NCBI RefSeq assembly: GCF_032477075.1
Contig: NZ_JAWDXO010000010.1
Location: 1-64,000 of the forward strand
Source of the DNA: Fusobacterium sp.
GTDB lineage: Bacteria; Fusobacteriota; Fusobacteriia; Fusobacteriales; Fusobacteriaceae
Length of the DNA: 64,000 bases
Direction: 5' to 3'
Each line of letters begins with the position of its first letter. The stretch's first letter is position 1. Positions 63,527-64,000 of this stretch are shown here, in pieces. The notes beneath the pieces were generated by a model, which had not been told where the DNA came from, searched no databases, and saw only the letters and a program-made list of their open reading frames with translations. The translations under genes were made by a program, and so were the position numbers.

Positions 63527-63573
63527 ATAAAAAAAGTGGAAATACTGATTTTCAAGATCCCCACTCTTATATT
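63527..63573 (-). terminator. Terminator of the HU gene
   Basis: On the minus strand AAGAGTGGGGA pairs with TTTCCACTT (imperfect) and continues into TTTTTTTATTTTC. Confidence 0.75.
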
Positions 63574-63589
63574 TAAATTAATTTCAGAA

Positions 63590-63868
63590 TTATTGATTTA
63601 CTTTTTCAGATAACCCTTTTCCAGCTTTGAATTTTACTACTTTCTTAGCTTCAACTTTCATTTCTTCACCAGTTTGTGGATTTCTGCAAGTTCTAGCAGC
63701 TCTATCAGCAACTTCAAATTTTCCAAATCCTAGAAAAGTAATGTCTTCTCCACCTACTAATCCATCTTCAATAACTGCTAAAAAAGCTGCAGCTTTTTTT
63801 TCAGCATCAATTTTAGTTGCAAATTCTCCCTTTTCAAAATATAAATCAATAAACTCTTTTTTAGTCAT
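63590..63868 (-). CDS. HU-family DNA-binding protein
   Basis: 92 residues from the ATG at 63868 (GGAGG seven bases upstream; a GTG one codon earlier is closer than usual). N-terminal helical part KKEFIDLYFEKGEFATKIDAEKKAAAFLAVIEDGL, then the beta arms FLGFGKFEVADRAARTCRNPQTGEEMKVEAKKVVKFKAGKGL. The RNPQTGE stretch with its proline at the arm tip is the HU/IHF DNA-bending signature. Binds and bends DNA in the nucleoid. Monocistronic, with a downstream terminator. Confidence 0.95.
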   Translation of the reverse strand: MTKKEFIDLYFEKGEFATKIDAEKKAAAFLAVIEDGLVGGEDITFLGFGKFEVADRAARTCRNPQTGEEMKVEAKKVVKFKAGKGLSEKVNQ

Positions 63869-64000
63869 CACTATTCCTCCTTAATTTTTTAGCTATATTC
63901 TTTATACCATAACTTTTAAAAATTTACAAATCATTTTATATTTTTTTACTCATTTACTCTATTTTTAGTTATTTTATAGATAGAATACAGCATTAATACT

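Overview
The window is AT-rich (estimated by eye at about 30% GC) and looks like the chromosome of a Fusobacterium, most likely of the F. varium / F. ulcerans / F. mortiferum group. The evidence is a complete lysine-fermentation operon of the fusobacterial type, a Gram-negative envelope (OmpA lipoprotein, MlaA, the start of an autotransporter) combined with Firmicute-like gene content (GlpP antiterminator, PepV, HydG), strong AGGAGG ribosome sites, and short intergenic hairpin terminators. The species is an inference. I see no rRNA, tRNA, CRISPR array, intact insertion sequence or prophage.

Left part (1-23.1 kb, almost all minus strand): an autotransporter start cut by the window edge; a glycerol regulon (glpP, then glpF-glpK, a GlpA-like dehydrogenase, an FAD oxidoreductase and a DUF1667 protein) with a GlpP-type leader terminator; a small Cys/Lys-rich protein; two-subunit class I fumarase; an aminotransferase; an envelope block (lipoprotein, SDR enzyme, L,D-transpeptidase-like protein, OmpA lipoprotein); and the eight-gene lysine operon kal-kce-kdd-kamA-kamB-kamC-kamD-kamE. 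That operon appears to start at a strong promoter with an internal palindrome, and a 47-residue Cys-rich mini-ORF lies first on the transcript. A divergent cyclic-nucleotide-binding protein without a DNA-binding domain sits opposite.

Middle part (23.4-43.8 kb): tandem rubredoxin, POT peptide transporter, PhzF-like and M19 dipeptidase genes, a decayed zinc-ribbon gene, LysE-family exporter, mnmA, a flavodoxin/ferredoxin fusion, hcp with a GTAAC-N4-GTTAC operator, a secreted FMN/FAD fumarate-reductase-like flavoprotein, clpB, a PTS IIA(Glc) protein, an XRE regulator with a helical repeat domain, two HAD phosphatases and guaA.

Accessory-looking part (44.0-53.1 kb): a DUF1989 gene, then a deletion scar that fuses an XRE-cupin regulator lacking its N-terminus to the last ~45 codons of a GntP-type permease. 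Intact D-serine dehydratase and a D-threonine-aldolase-like enzyme follow. Next comes a LacI-controlled TRAP transporter (dctP-dctQ-dctM) with a TIM-barrel isomerase. The scar is the most interesting single observation: it suggests loss of a divergent regulator / D-serine permease arrangement.

Right part (53.1-64 kb): an orphan ParA-like ATPase, ZIP metal transporter, small repeat lipoproteins, a small membrane protein, hydG, a DUF2156 protein, an envelope operon (secreted alpha/beta hydrolase, MlaA homologue without a lipobox Cys, PepV), and an HU-family DNA-binding protein. Most neighbours are separated by clear hairpin terminators, so transcription units can be read with fair confidence. 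Promoters and operators are pattern matches, not measurements.
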